A stretch of DNA of 64,000 bases from Anaerovirgula multivorans (GCF_900188145.1 NZ_FZOJ01000012.1:62001-126000), one strand, 5' to 3'. Numbered from the stretch's first letter, positions 1-8,639 are shown. The notes: generated by a model not told the origin, from the letters alone. Made by a program: numbers and translations.

Positions 1-220
1 TTAATATTCCTTCGATTTTATCTTTCAAACCCTTTATCTTTCCTATGTGGTCAAAGTTTCCTATAGGCAAATCTTAGGGGAATTTCATCAATTAAATCCT
101 AGGATATCTTTTAGTGCCTCCACTATCTCTTCCTTTAAAGGACGTATGAAAAAAGTTGTTTCAGTAGCAAACTCTTTTTTCTGTCACTTTGATGCATTCT
201 ATTATGCTATGTAGACAAAG

Positions 221-250
221 TAAAGTAGACAAAGGGACGTTTCGTTTGTC
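221..250. repeat. Left inverted repeat of REP-transposase element
   Basis: The core GGGACGTTTCGTTTGTC (234-250) recurs in inverted orientation at 1075-1092 with one or two differences. Just outside it a direct repeat GTAGACAAAG occurs twice (211-220 and 225-234). Such palindromic repeats typically flank the Y1 transposase family encoded between them. Positions 1-210 hold no gene I can support; a short minus-strand reading frame ending near 90 is not recognisable. Confidence 0.75.
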
Positions 251-270
251 CTCTATTTAAACTTTTTTTG

Positions 271-1032
271 TTATACCTTTGATTTTACTGCCTTCTCAAT
301 TACCCCTTTTCCTAGCTCCAATACCCTGGCTAATTGTCTTATACTGGCTTCTGTATTTCGATAGATGTCTTTTATTCTTTTATTTCTTTTTTCTATGGGA
401 AGATGAACCAAGTCCTCTATTCTAATGTCTTTTTCAATTATTTTTTTAAGTGAAGTATCTGTGTATTTTTTTGTTTGCTTGTATTCTAGAAACTCTTCCT
501 TTGTCTCTGTATTCATATAGTTTTCAAATTCTTCCTGTCCGGCATAATATGACATTACAATTTCTGTGTCTATAAAGGAACTCTGTTGGTTATATTCTAA
601 CAGATATTGATGATAGCTACTCCATGGATAATCCTTTGCATTTCTTACCATCTTTGCTTTTACCGGGTTTTGGTGTATATATCTTAAAACATTTATTAAA
701 TATCCTTCTGTTTCAACCGCTTCACTGTTATATCTATTTTGAAATAAGTGCCCTGTTCTTTCATGTTTAGTATTATGCCATTGAACGTATCCTACTGTAA
801 TTCGCTTTATGCTTTTGCCGATCTCTTCCTGTTCTTCTATTAACATGTGTACATGATTGTCCATAAGGCAGTAGCCGTATAATTTAAATCTGCCTACTTC
901 TCTTGCCTTCAACAGTTTTTCTAAAAACTTCATCCGGTCTTCATCATCTAAAAAAATATTTCGTTTATCAATTCCTCTTAGCATGATATGATATATCCCT
1001 GTTTTACTCTTTGTTCTTGCCATTCGTGCCAA
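271..1032 (-). CDS. REP-associated tyrosine (Y1) transposase
   Basis: This is a single-strand DNA transposase of the IS200/IS605-like, DUF1568 (TnpA-REP) type. It is about 253 residues. The HUH-type metal motif is seen as NHVHML near residue 62, and the likely catalytic tyrosine lies in LRYIHQNPVK near residue 120, the hallmark of the family. The C-terminus carries a helix-turn-helix-like segment (SIRQLARVLELGKG). The start chosen is a TTG at 1032, six bases after GAGGTG; an ATG at 1023 and a GTG at 1041 are alternatives. The gene stands alone between inverted repeats (221-250 and 1075-1105), as expected for elements that mobilise REP-like palindromes. The frame is intact. Transposase class is secure; whether it is active is not known. 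Confidence 0.9.
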   Translation of the reverse strand: MARMARTKSKTGIYHIMLRGIDKRNIFLDDEDRMKFLEKLLKAREVGRFKLYGYCLMDNHVHMLIEEQEEIGKSIKRITVGYVQWHNTKHERTGHLFQNRYNSEAVETEGYLINVLRYIHQNPVKAKMVRNAKDYPWSSYHQYLLEYNQQSSFIDTEIVMSYYAGQEEFENYMNTETKEEFLEYKQTKKYTDTSLKKIIEKDIRIEDLVHLPIEKRNKRIKDIYRNTEASIRQLARVLELGKGVIEKAVKSKV

Positions 1033-1074
1033 TTCTATCACCTCTGTTTAAGAATAGCAAAAAAAGAAAAAGAA

Positions 1075-1105
1075 GACAAGCGAAACGTCCCCATGTCTTT
1101 TACAT
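1075..1105. repeat. Right inverted repeat of REP-transposase element
   Basis: GACAAGCGAAACGTCCCC (1075-1092) is the inverted partner of the left repeat. It is followed by a direct repeat of ATGTCTTTTAC-type units (1093-1112), again mirroring the left end, where GTAGACAAAG is doubled. Confidence 0.75.
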
Positions 1106-1131
1106 GTCTTTTAAGAGGAACGTCTTTGACT

Positions 1132-2313
1132 CTATAATCTTTTAAAATTAAATCTCAGTATTTCACTTCTACCAATATTGTCACTTACATAATAAAGCTG
1201 ATTTCCTCCTTTAGTCCACCCTATGAAGGTTACATAATTTGTATCTATATATATTATTTCATCAGATTTAATCACTTCACCATCATAATAGGCAATGTGT
1301 AATTCATTGGAGCCTTTTGTATTCTGAAGTATATAGGCAAGTTTACCATCGGAGGTAATATCAAAATAATAGATATTCCCCTTTGTAATTGTCTTGTAGG
1401 TTTTGTCTTCGGTATTATAAATAAAAATGCCCTCTTCGCCGTTAATATTTCCTCTGAGCATTAAATTTCTGCTGTTTAGTAGAGTAAAATCAACAACAAA
1501 TCCTGTAGATAATACCTCCAATGAATTATCATTATTTAAATCCAACATATATATCGCTACACCGTTTCCATAAGGGGCTAGAAAATATACCTTGTTTCCA
1601 TCTATTGAAAACTTATACTTGGTATGTCCTAAATAATACTTTACTTTGATATCATTAATACTTTCATAAATTTCTTGAGGCCCTTTTTGTTTTTCATAAA
1701 AAGCTGATAAGCTAATTATATTCTTTTTCATGCCACTTTCTATTTCTTGTATAAATAGATTATCACCATCCATTCCAATATAGCGATTTCCATCAGGTAG
1801 TATTTGATGCCCAGTACCCTTAAAGGATTTAACAACCTCTTGCTTTTCTAGATCATATATTTGAGTTTCTTTAGTAGCGTTAATTGTATTATATAGCAAA
1901 CTCTTTCCATCAGGTGAAGGACTAAAAGTATAGGCATTTTCATTAACTATTTGATGTACTGTCTTGTTAACTATATTTAATAGCTGAATACCGAAGGAAC
2001 CTCCCTTCCCTCTGTCTTCAAGTGTGTTAAACAGCAAGGAAGTACTATCTAAAATGTTTATATTCCAAATATGATATGGGGAACTGAATTTATCTAAGCT
2101 CTCCACTACTAGCTTTAGTTCAGGTCTTAATGTATTATCATCGAATATGCTTTTATCCAAGATAATTGTTTTAGACTTTGTGGTATCTATAAAACTATTG
2201 CTTAACATATAAAAGGTAAGAACAAACACGCCTAAGGCTAATACAAAAATAATTAAACTTTCGTATTTTTTAAAATATCCTTTTTTAAATATTGCCCTCA
2301 CCTCCAAATACAA
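1132..2313 (-). CDS. Membrane-anchored TolB/WD40-like beta-propeller protein
   Basis: The product is about 393 residues with one N-terminal membrane segment (residues 20-40) and a large outside domain of repeated strands of the kind seen in TolB/WD40-like propellers (for example SFSPSPDGKSLLYN, LNSRNLMLRG and FIGWTKGGNQLYYVS). No catalytic motif is visible. It is the third gene of a response regulator-kinase-propeller set and its 5' end overlaps the kinase by 29 bases. The upstream GGAGGTGAGG lies inside the kinase end, so the true start may be a non-ATG codon slightly downstream of 2313. By context it may sense or tune the kinase signal in the envelope; that is inference. Family assignment is by repeat style only. 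Confidence 0.7.
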   Translation of the reverse strand: MYLEVRAIFKKGYFKKYESLIIFVLALGVFVLTFYMLSNSFIDTTKSKTIILDKSIFDDNTLRPELKLVVESLDKFSSPYHIWNINILDSTSLLFNTLEDRGKGGSFGIQLLNIVNKTVHQIVNENAYTFSPSPDGKSLLYNTINATKETQIYDLEKQEVVKSFKGTGHQILPDGNRYIGMDGDNLFIQEIESGMKKNIISLSAFYEKQKGPQEIYESINDIKVKYYLGHTKYKFSIDGNKVYFLAPYGNGVAIYMLDLNNDNSLEVLSTGFVVDFTLLNSRNLMLRGNINGEEGIFIYNTEDKTYKTITKGNIYYFDITSDGKLAYILQNTKGSNELHIAYYDGEVIKSDEIIYIDTNYVTFIGWTKGGNQLYYVSDNIGRSEILRFNFKRL

Positions 2314-3739
2314 TAATAACTACTGTTCCTTCGTTTAATTTGCTTTTTATGTCAATCGTACCACGATGGTTTTCTATAATATTTTTAACAATAGTTAACC
2401 CCAAGCCAGCGCTGCCTTTTTCCTTTGAAGTGTTCGATGAAATTCTATAAAAAGGTTCAAAAATTTTGTTAATATGCTTTTCCGAAATCCCTTCACCCTG
2501 ATCTTTAATTTTTAATATAATAGCTCCATCTTGTCTGTAAGCATCCACATCAATGGAAGAATTAACTCTTCCATATTTTATTGCATTATCAAGCAAGTTA
2601 ATTAGTACTTCCTTAAGCTTATTTCTATCACCCTTTAGAAACAGGTCCTTCTGAAGGCTGTAATGAATAGCAATATTGTACTTTTTACCCTTCATCTTCA
2701 TTTCATCACAAGTCTCGGCAATTAACTCTGATAAATTGACCTTTTCATAATGATAGCTGAAATCCATTGTAGCGGTCTTAGAAAGCTCTAGTATTTCAAT
2801 AACCAATTTATTTAGTCTTTTACTCTCGTTAATAATGTAGGATGTCCCTTTATCAAAAAAGTCTTTATCAGAAAATCCATTTTCCTTTAACACCTGGGCA
2901 TAACCCATTATTGTAGTTAAAGGAGTCTTCAATTCATGAGTTACATTATCAAAAAAGACTTTGCTTTGAGCTTGAACCTCCTTCAGCTTATCTCTATCTC
3001 CTTGTATAATTTTAATTTGTTCTTTGATTCTCTGAGCCATAAACTTGAACCTATCAGCCAGTTCGCCTATTTCATCAGGTGAGTTAATATTAATATTTAA
3101 ATCGTAATCTCCAGTTGAAATTTGCTCTGACCCCTTTATAAGCTGTCTTATTGGTTTTGTTAGTTGCCTAGATAAGTAAAAGGAAGTAAGGAATATAAGA
3201 ACAAAAATAGCAATAGCAAAATAATTTATAACATTATTAAATCTCCTATTGTAATTGAAAAGCTCAGTATAGTCTTTTGTGCTTCTCATAATGCCTATGA
3301 TATTCTGATTTAATTCAATCGGATAAGATAAAGTAACAATAACTCTATTTTCTTCATTATTAATTGTATATGCCGTTTCACCCAGTAATGCTCGTAAAAA
3401 ATCCTCATCTAATACAATTTCTTCTTCTAAAAAGTCCCTTCCACTTTTTCCTGTAAGACTATTTATTTCTATCATACTTCCTATCTGAGCACTTAAACCC
3501 TTAGATAGCTTTTCTGCTTCAGCTTCCAGAGATATTTTATTTAATTCTAAATTATTAATTAAAAAATACTGTCTCAAATATAAGTCGAGACTTTTTCTAT
3601 CTCCAATCATATCCTTCTCTACAACTTGTAAGGTGTTTTGTTCATTTATGTTATATGAAACAAAAAGTAGAGAAGTCATTCCAATGAATATGACTAGTAT
3701 AAAGGGAATCAATATTTTATACTGAATTGAATATCTCAT
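2285..3739 (-). CDS. Membrane sensor histidine kinase
   Basis: This is a 484-residue kinase. Membrane segments at about residues 10-28 and 170-190 enclose an outside sensor region of about 140 residues with no recognised fold. Then come a HAMP linker, a HisKA domain with the phosphorylated histidine in VTHELKTPLTT, and an HATPase domain with an N-box (LLDNAIKYG), DQGEGIS and GSAGLGLTIVK. It lies 18 bases after its response regulator and overlaps the propeller gene. A weak Shine-Dalgarno (AAAGGAC) precedes the ATG. It should phosphorylate the regulator at 3758-4453. The stimulus is unknown; the VanY gene alongside hints at the cell wall. Confidence 0.93.
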   Translation of the reverse strand: MRYSIQYKILIPFILVIFIGMTSLLFVSYNINEQNTLQVVEKDMIGDRKSLDLYLRQYFLINNLELNKISLEAEAEKLSKGLSAQIGSMIEINSLTGKSGRDFLEEEIVLDEDFLRALLGETAYTINNEENRVIVTLSYPIELNQNIIGIMRSTKDYTELFNYNRRFNNVINYFAIAIFVLIFLTSFYLSRQLTKPIRQLIKGSEQISTGDYDLNININSPDEIGELADRFKFMAQRIKEQIKIIQGDRDKLKEVQAQSKVFFDNVTHELKTPLTTIMGYAQVLKENGFSDKDFFDKGTSYIINESKRLNKLVIEILELSKTATMDFSYHYEKVNLSELIAETCDEMKMKGKKYNIAIHYSLQKDLFLKGDRNKLKEVLINLLDNAIKYGRVNSSIDVDAYRQDGAIILKIKDQGEGISEKHINKIFEPFYRISSNTSKEKGSAGLGLTIVKNIIENHRGTIDIKSKLNEGTVVIIVFGGEGNI

Positions 3740-3757
3740 AGGATCAACTGTCCTTTT

Positions 3758-4453
3758 TTATAATATTTTATAACCAATTCCGAAAACAGTCTCTATAATA
3801 GAACTGTTCTTATTTTCATCCAGCTTCTTTCTAAGCCTTTGCACATGTATATCAACGGTTCTTGTGTCTCCAGCAAATTCAAACCCCCAAACTCTATCCA
3901 ATAAATCTGCCCGTGAAAAGACTCTTCCTTTACTTTCTGCTAGAAATACTAATAATTCGTATTCTTTGTTGGCAAGCTCTACTCTAGTATTATCTTTAAA
4001 TACCTCTCTCTTTTCCTTAAATATTTCAATATTTTTTCCTATCCTTATACCTTCAAACTCGTTGTTTTCTCCTGCTTCTGAAATTAAATCAATTCGTCTG
4101 AAGACTGCCTTTATTCTTGCGATGACCTCCCTTATATCAAAGGGCTTTGTAATATAATCATCGGCACCCAATTCCATTCCTAAAATCTTATCAACTGTAT
4201 CTGATTTGGCAGTAATCATTATGATTGGTATGATGTACTCCCTTGTTATAGTTTTACAAATTTCAAATCCGCTGATATCAGGCAGCATCAAATCTAATAT
4301 TATCAAGTCTGGCTTAAACTCCTTTAAAAGCTTTAGTCCTTCCTCTCCAGTAGCAGCAACATTTGTGATAAATCCTTCTTTTTTCAAAGAATATGAAATA
4401 AGATTTGATATTGCTTCTTCATCTTCTATAATGAGTATCTTCTTATTAACCAT
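3758..4453 (-). CDS. OmpR-family response regulator
   Basis: At 231 residues this is the normal OmpR/PhoB length. The receiver domain has the acidic pair (EDEE, residues 11-14), the phospho-acceptor aspartate in ILDLMLPDISG (about 55) and the conserved lysine in YITKPF. The C-terminal winged helix ends with the usual FSRADLLDRVWG and VDIHVQRLRKKL. An excellent ribosome site (GGGAGG) precedes the ATG. It is the first gene of the three-gene set and is divergent from the VanY-like gene; the shared 207-base gap could hold its operators. Confidence 0.95.
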   Translation of the reverse strand: MVNKKILIIEDEEAISNLISYSLKKEGFITNVAATGEEGLKLLKEFKPDLIILDLMLPDISGFEICKTITREYIIPIIMITAKSDTVDKILGMELGADDYITKPFDIREVIARIKAVFRRIDLISEAGENNEFEGIRIGKNIEIFKEKREVFKDNTRVELANKEYELLVFLAESKGRVFSRADLLDRVWGFEFAGDTRTVDIHVQRLRKKLDENKNSSIIETVFGIGYKIL

Positions 4454-4518
4454 AGCTATACCTCCCTCCCCTTATGATACCTTATTTTCTATCTCTAGTT
4501 TATTGAATATCTATATAA

Positions 4519-4578
4519 TTTACAACTTAGATACAAGTTATTTATAAATTATATACAGTTATGTAAACTTCAGATACA
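4519..4578. promoter_or_regulatory. Repeated ACTT(C)AGATACA motif in divergent promoter gap
   Basis: ACTTAGATACA at 4525-4535 and ACTTCAGATACA at 4567-4578 are direct repeats about four DNA turns apart. The first is inside a short palindrome (AACTT-N6-AAGTT). TTTACA at 4519 with GATACA eleven bases on is also a one-mismatch WalR-type box on the minus strand. These are candidate operators for the neighbouring regulator or WalR; it is only a motif observation. Confidence 0.3.
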
Positions 4579-4660
4579 TTTGCCCTTTATAATTAGTACT
4601 ATAGCTTGTCTAGATAATTACTAACTTGTAGAACAAAGGATAAAAAAGGGGGTATATAAA

Positions 4661-5620
4661 ATGATTCAAGATAAAAGAAACGATGGTTCAATGGCACCTA
4701 GAACCAGTAAGAGAAGTAAAATGAATATGATGAAAAGAAGGAAAAGAAATATGATGAAAAGAAGGCTACTGACATTAGCTGTAATGTGTATTTCAGCTTT
4801 GGTAATTGGAATTTTTTGGAATAACAATCAGGTTGATGCAAAAGTAATCGCTGTTGAACAAAAACCTGCACCTATTGAAGCAAATGATAAAATTACTTCC
4901 TCTAAGCCTCAAGAAATAACACCTGTAGATACGAATAATAGAGAAGACATTATAAAAGAAGAAATAGAAGTAAAACCACCTGTCAAAACTTCTAATTCTA
5001 ATACTGAAGAAAAATTACCTCCTACTCAAAAGGATTTGAATGATATCCTTATCCTGATTAACAAAGAAATTGGGTTTCCGTCTGATTATAAACCAACCGA
5101 TTTAACAGTCCCTAATGTTAGATTTAGCTTTGAAGGACCACATGAAAAGCAAAACATGAGAAAAGAAGCAGCACAAGCACTGGAAAGCTTATTTAAGGCC
5201 GCTGAAAGGGAAGGATTTTACCTTTATGCAGTATCAGGCTTTAGATCCTATAGTAGACAGCAAGCTATCTATAAAAACTCTGTTGAAAAATTAGGACAAA
5301 TAGAAGCAGATAGAATTTCTGCAAAGCCAGGTCATAGTGAACATCAAACAGGCTTAGCAATGGATATAACAAGTAAAGGGGCAGGATTCGCACTTTCAGA
5401 GGATTTTGCCTTTACACGTGATGGTGAATGGGTGGCTGAAAATGCACATAAATATGGCTATATTATAAGGTATGAAAAAGGTAAGGAGCATTTAACTGGG
5501 TATAAATATGAGCCTTGGCATCTTAGATATGTAGGAGCGGATGCAGCAAAAGAAATATATGACAAGGATTTAACTTTAGAGACCTATCTAGAAGGTAAGG
5601 CATTGTCTCAAAACAGATAA
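4661..5620 (+). CDS. VanY-family D-alanyl-D-alanine carboxypeptidase, membrane anchored
   Basis: The product is 319 residues. A very basic N-terminus rich in KRR leads into one membrane segment (about 35-53), then a low-complexity Pro/Glu/Lys linker, then an M15B (VanY) peptidase domain from about 130. Zinc and catalytic residues are seen in SGFRSYSRQQ, GHSEHQTGLAMDI and EPWHLRYVG. Such enzymes trim the terminal D-Ala from peptidoglycan stems outside the cell. The start has a strong site (AAGGGGG) six to eight bases upstream. It is the only plus-strand gene here, divergent from the two-component set, so co-regulation with it is plausible. Whether it gives any glycopeptide resistance cannot be told; no vanHAX-type genes are near. 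Confidence 0.9.
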   Translation: MIQDKRNDGSMAPRTSKRSKMNMMKRRKRNMMKRRLLTLAVMCISALVIGIFWNNNQVDAKVIAVEQKPAPIEANDKITSSKPQEITPVDTNNREDIIKEEIEVKPPVKTSNSNTEEKLPPTQKDLNDILILINKEIGFPSDYKPTDLTVPNVRFSFEGPHEKQNMRKEAAQALESLFKAAEREGFYLYAVSGFRSYSRQQAIYKNSVEKLGQIEADRISAKPGHSEHQTGLAMDITSKGAGFALSEDFAFTRDGEWVAENAHKYGYIIRYEKGKEHLTGYKYEPWHLRYVGADAAKEIYDKDLTLETYLEGKALSQNR

Positions 5621-5650
5621 ATCAAAAATATAACAGCACTATTATACTTA

Positions 5651-5670
5651 GAGTCTGTAAATAACTTTGT
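5651..5670. repeat. Candidate IS256-type terminal inverted repeat
   Basis: GAGTCTGTAAATAACTTTGT resembles the GAG-CTGT-AAA ends of IS256-family elements. It lies beyond the transposase 3' end at 5893, the right distance for an element end. No partner end is seen on the other side, consistent with a truncated copy. The rest of 5621-5892 shows nothing else I can name. Confidence 0.5.
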
Positions 5671-5892
5671 TCTTAAAGGTATAGAACCTTTCTGACAAGA
5701 TATTAATGATGAGGTTAATGAGAAAAATATTTGCTTTTATATTTGCCAAGAGTATGCAGTCCTATACATAAAACTGTATACCTTTGGCAATAATTTTATA
5801 TAATTGGGACATTAGTATACTTTGCTACCGGAATTCCATCTACACTTTAACTTTAGGTAAGTTTTTTAGCTAAGATGAATCTATTGTTGATA

Positions 5893-6225
5893 TTATAGTG
5901 GAGTTTCTATCCTACTACTGTATAGGATCATTAGCTGATTAAGCACTATGTTCCAATTACGATATCTTTGGGTCCATTTTTTCATTACATTCTGGCTTGC
6001 TAAGTATAGCATCTTTTTGGTCAGATAGAAAAATGGACTTTGTCTTTGTAAGATACATGTTTGAAGGAGTTTCTTAATTGATGAATTACACATCTTTGTA
6101 TTTCGGCTTTGGGGTATACGGCATTTATTGCCTCTTTCATTCCAACTAAACCATCAACACTAAAACATCTTCTTGACCTCTATTCTTCAAGTCATTTAAC
6201 ACTCCTTGCCATAAGGCGAGCCATA
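5893..6225 (-). pseudogene. Remnant of IS256-family transposase
   Basis: On the minus strand, 6225 to about 6050 reads as the conserved catalytic part of an IS256 transposase (VLNDLKNRGQEDVL, FSVDGLVGMKEAINAVYPKA, RCVIHQLRNSFKHVSYKDK), and 6030-5893 reads in a different frame as the C-terminus (MLYLASQNVMKKW, then RYRNWNIVLNQLMILY). The intervening roughly 120-residue middle is missing and the frame shifts at the joint. The N-terminal half is also absent. It is a decayed insertion sequence next to rlmH, with a candidate terminal repeat at 5651. Confidence 0.88.
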
Positions 6226-6247
6226 CTTAACTAACAAAAAACCGCCG

Positions 6248-6727
6248 TTACTTATGGTACGGTTCGTTCTTAATAATCCTAAAAGCCCTATAAATTTGCT
6301 CAAGTAAAATCAGCTTCATCAATTGATGTGGAAATGTCATGGGTGAAAAGGATAGCTTGTAATCTGATCTTTTTAGGACTTCCTTAGATAGCCCAAGAGA
6401 GCCTCCTATAACAAAGGCTATATTACTATTTCCTGTAATACCTAGGTTTTCTAGGTGTGAAGCTAGTTTTTCTGATGAGAGCATTTTCCCTTTTATGTCT
6501 AATGCTATAACATACATTCCTTCTTTTATATATCTTAAAACACTCTCCCCTTCTTTTCTTTTAATAGTTTCTATTTCTGCATCACTTAGGTTTTCTGGTG
6601 CTTTTTCATCAGGAACTTCAGCAATGCTAAGTTTGCAATATCTAGTTAATCTTTTACTGTATTCATCTATACCTAGTTTTAAATATTTTTCTTTTAGTTT
6701 TCCTACGGAAATAATGGTGATATTCAT
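6248..6727 (-). CDS. rlmH: 23S rRNA (pseudouridine-1915-N3) methyltransferase RlmH
   Basis: This SPOUT-class enzyme methylates pseudouridine 1915 in helix 69 of 23S rRNA. The 159 residues match the family length exactly. The N-terminal [17 protein letters not shown] and the SAM-knot signatures [10 protein letters not shown] and [19 protein letters not shown] with the end YHK are diagnostic. I chose the ATG at 6727 rather than 6736 because AGGAG lies ten bases before it and only one base before the upstream ATG. In Bacillus the orthologue (ydyH/yydA region) also sits downstream of the wal genes and next to yyzF, as here. Confidence 0.96.
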   Translation of the reverse strand: MNITIISVGKLKEKYLKLGIDEYSKRLTRYCKLSIAEVPDEKAPENLSDAEIETIKRKEGESVLRYIKEGMYVIALDIKGKMLSSEKLASHLENLGITGNSNIAFVIGGSLGLSKEVLKRSDYKLSFSPMTFPHQLMKLILLEQIYRAFRIIKNEPYHK

Positions 6728-6936
6728 GATAATCATTCTCCTTTATCATCGTTACATAACTTGTACTAAATCTTTCTTAAAATTTTCATGCCTATGAAAA
6801 AGAATCCTTCTTGAGTATTACTGAAAAAGGATTCCCTCTAGATTATTTCCTTTTATGTAGATTTATAATTTACAAACAGGTTCATATACACTACAAAGCT
6901 TAATTAAATCCAGTCTCTTGTACAGAGTGAAATAAA

Positions 6937-6965
6937 GAGAGCTTTTATCAATATACCTTGCTCTC
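6937..6965 (-). terminator. Hairpin downstream of the CxxH/CxxC gene
   Basis: GAGAGC and GCTCTC (six base pairs) enclose a 17-base loop, followed on the minus strand by TTTATTTC. It is a weak terminator candidate between the small gene and rlmH. A second weak inverted repeat (GAATCCTT/AAGGATTC) lies at about 6803-6835. Confidence 0.4.
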
Positions 6966-6989
6966 CATTTAATACCTGCTCAACAATAA

Positions 6990-7157
6990 TTAAACAACCA
7001 AAAATCTAGGAATATGATCACAATAATCACAACATCTAGGAGCAGTCCAATCTGTAAAAGTCACTGCCTCTAATTCATACAGATCTGGTGGTTGTTCATA
7101 TACGTCAACAAAGTCATCTATAGCATTATCTAAATGTTCATTACACACAACATACAT
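6990..7157 (-). CDS. yyzF: CxxH/CxxC small protein (YyzF family)
   Basis: This is a 55-residue protein. It has a CNEH motif at the start and CCDYCDH near the end (the CxxH/CxxC pair that names the family), with an acidic middle (DNAIDDFVDVYEQPPDLYE). The paired Cys/His motifs suggest metal binding; no function is established for the family. The ATG at 7157 follows GGAG by eight bases; a GTG at 7166 is possible. The neighbour rlmH matches the usual context. It has its own promoter (7274-7302). Confidence 0.88.
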   Translation of the reverse strand: MYVVCNEHLDNAIDDFVDVYEQPPDLYELEAVTFTDWTAPRCCDYCDHIPRFLVV

Positions 7158-7273
7158 CTTTTTCACTCCATTTACACCATAATGTTAATTCATTAATATT
7201 ATTATTTGTTAAATTACTTTCTTCATTCATTCATACATTATTTACATTTTTTTATTGCCTGTTATATTGTTCC

Positions 7274-7302
7274 ATTATATACCAAGTTTCGATATATTTC
7301 AA
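7274..7302 (-). promoter_or_regulatory. Sigma-A-type promoter for the CxxH/CxxC gene
   Basis: On the minus strand TTGAAA (7297-7302) and TATAAT (7274-7279) are separated by 17 bases, upstream of the gene starting at 7157. The leader would be about 110 bases. Confidence 0.65.
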
Positions 7303-7339
7303 TTAATTCGTTATAGTGCATAAGTAGCTAAAAAGCTAT

Positions 7340-7355
7340 TTTTTCACGTGAAACA
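7340..7355. promoter_or_regulatory. parS-like ParB binding site (15/16)
   Basis: TTTTTCACGTGAAACA differs from the Firmicute parS palindrome TGTTTCACGTGAAACA at one position, and the central TTTCACGTGAAA is intact. It lies between the end of htrA and the promoter of the small gene, in an intergenic gap. ParB is encoded at 56563-57444. Confidence 0.7.
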
Positions 7356-7356
7356 A

Positions 7357-7373
7357 CCCAAGCTTCGCTTGGG
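7357..7373 (-). terminator. Terminator after htrA
   Basis: CCCAAGC and GCTTGGG form a tight seven-pair hairpin with a three-base loop 20 bases past the htrA stop, followed on the minus strand by TTGTTTC. It directly abuts the parS-like site. Confidence 0.65.
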
Positions 7374-7393
7374 CTGCCTTTAACAATGCTCTA

Positions 7394-8620
7394 TTATTGC
7401 AATATCACATCTATTTGCATTTCTCTTTCATTTCTTAATATGTCTACTGTGGTTTCATCTCCTGGTCTGTATCGATAAAGCTCCCGAATTAAATGCCCCA
7501 TCACTTCGGTAGGATTTTCTCCTATTCCAACAATAACATCTCCAGGTTGTATACCATATCTTTCCGCCACAGAATTAGCTTCCACCTCTACTACATACAC
7601 ACCATACTCAGCATATAGTTTCGTTCCTGTTAAACCTTCAAAAGCATCTGCATTAACACCTCTAATTCCTAAAAGCACTCTTTCAAACTCTCCCTTTTCA
7701 ATAAACTGATCTACAATGGGCTTAGCTGTATTAATAGGTATAGCAAAACCTAAACCTTCTCCAGTTTGAATTTTTGCGGTGTTGATTCCTATTACTTGCC
7801 CTAGAGCATTTAGAAGAGGTCCTCCACTGTTTCCAGGGTTAATAGAAGCGTCAGTTTGAATCAGATCCTCTATGGTTTCTCCTTGACCTAAAGGTATACT
7901 TCTATTTAATCCACTAATTACTCCCTGGGTTAATGTTCTTTCAAAGTTTAATCCTAAAGGATTACCAATAGCTACAGCAATCTCTCCTACCTCCAAATTA
8001 TCACTGTCTCCTAGTTCAGCAGGTGTTAAGTTCGTTCCCTCTACTTTGATTACGGCTAGATCTAGAGTTCTTTCATTCCATAGAACCTCTGCCGGAAGCC
8101 TAGTACCATCATATAATAGCACCATAACTTCCTCTACGTCCCCGTCCCCCACTACATGGGAGTTTGTTAAAATATATCCTCTCTCATCTACAACAACTCC
8201 TGTACCTAAACCACTTGCCCTTCTAGTGCCAAAAAAAGTATCTCTTTGCAAGGTAACTGTCGTAATTCCAACTACAGAGGGCATTGCCTTTTTCGCTACC
8301 GCACTGTAGACTGTTAGATCCTGCTGTGGTTCAATAACAACATTTGGTGATGGTATATTAATTAATCCTCTTTGTTGTAATATTTCTGGCAAGTACATAT
8401 AGGCTGCCGCTAGCGTAATAGCGCTGCTAATAATAGCTGCTAATAAAGCTACAGCTATATATCCTAACTTGGAAGCTTTTTGGAGTTTATACGGTGGTTG
8501 GGGCGGCCCAGGAAGCCGAGGATTAAATTCCTCTTTTGAAAAAATGCTAGTGTCTTCTAACCTTTCTCTGTTTTTTTCCTGTTCCTCGTTATGATTTTGA
8601 TCGTCATGATAGAAATCCAT
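7394..8620 (-). CDS. htrA: HtrA/DegP-like membrane-anchored serine protease
   Basis: This is a 408-residue quality-control protease. An acidic cytoplasmic tail (residues 1-50) is followed by a membrane anchor (52-75), an S1C protease domain with catalytic His155 (LTNSHVV), Asp187 (TLDLAVI) and Ser265 (NPGNSGGPLL), and one PDZ domain from about 310. It degrades or refolds damaged exported proteins outside the membrane. The start follows AGGAGG by eight bases. It is last in the murA-walJ-htrA unit, 19 bases after walJ, the same neighbour as in the Bacillus walRKHIJ-htrC locus. Confidence 0.95.
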   Translation of the reverse strand: MDFYHDDQNHNEEQEKNRERLEDTSIFSKEEFNPRLPGPPQPPYKLQKASKLGYIAVALLAAIISSAITLAAAYMYLPEILQQRGLINIPSPNVVIEPQQDLTVYSAVAKKAMPSVVGITTVTLQRDTFFGTRRASGLGTGVVVDERGYILTNSHVVGDGDVEEVMVLLYDGTRLPAEVLWNERTLDLAVIKVEGTNLTPAELGDSDNLEVGEIAVAIGNPLGLNFERTLTQGVISGLNRSIPLGQGETIEDLIQTDASINPGNSGGPLLNALGQVIGINTAKIQTGEGLGFAIPINTAKPIVDQFIEKGEFERVLLGIRGVNADAFEGLTGTKLYAEYGVYVVEVEANSVAERYGIQPGDVIVGIGENPTEVMGHLIRELYRYRPGDETTVDILRNEREMQIDVILQ

Positions 8621-8639
8621 AATTCATACCTCCTTATCC

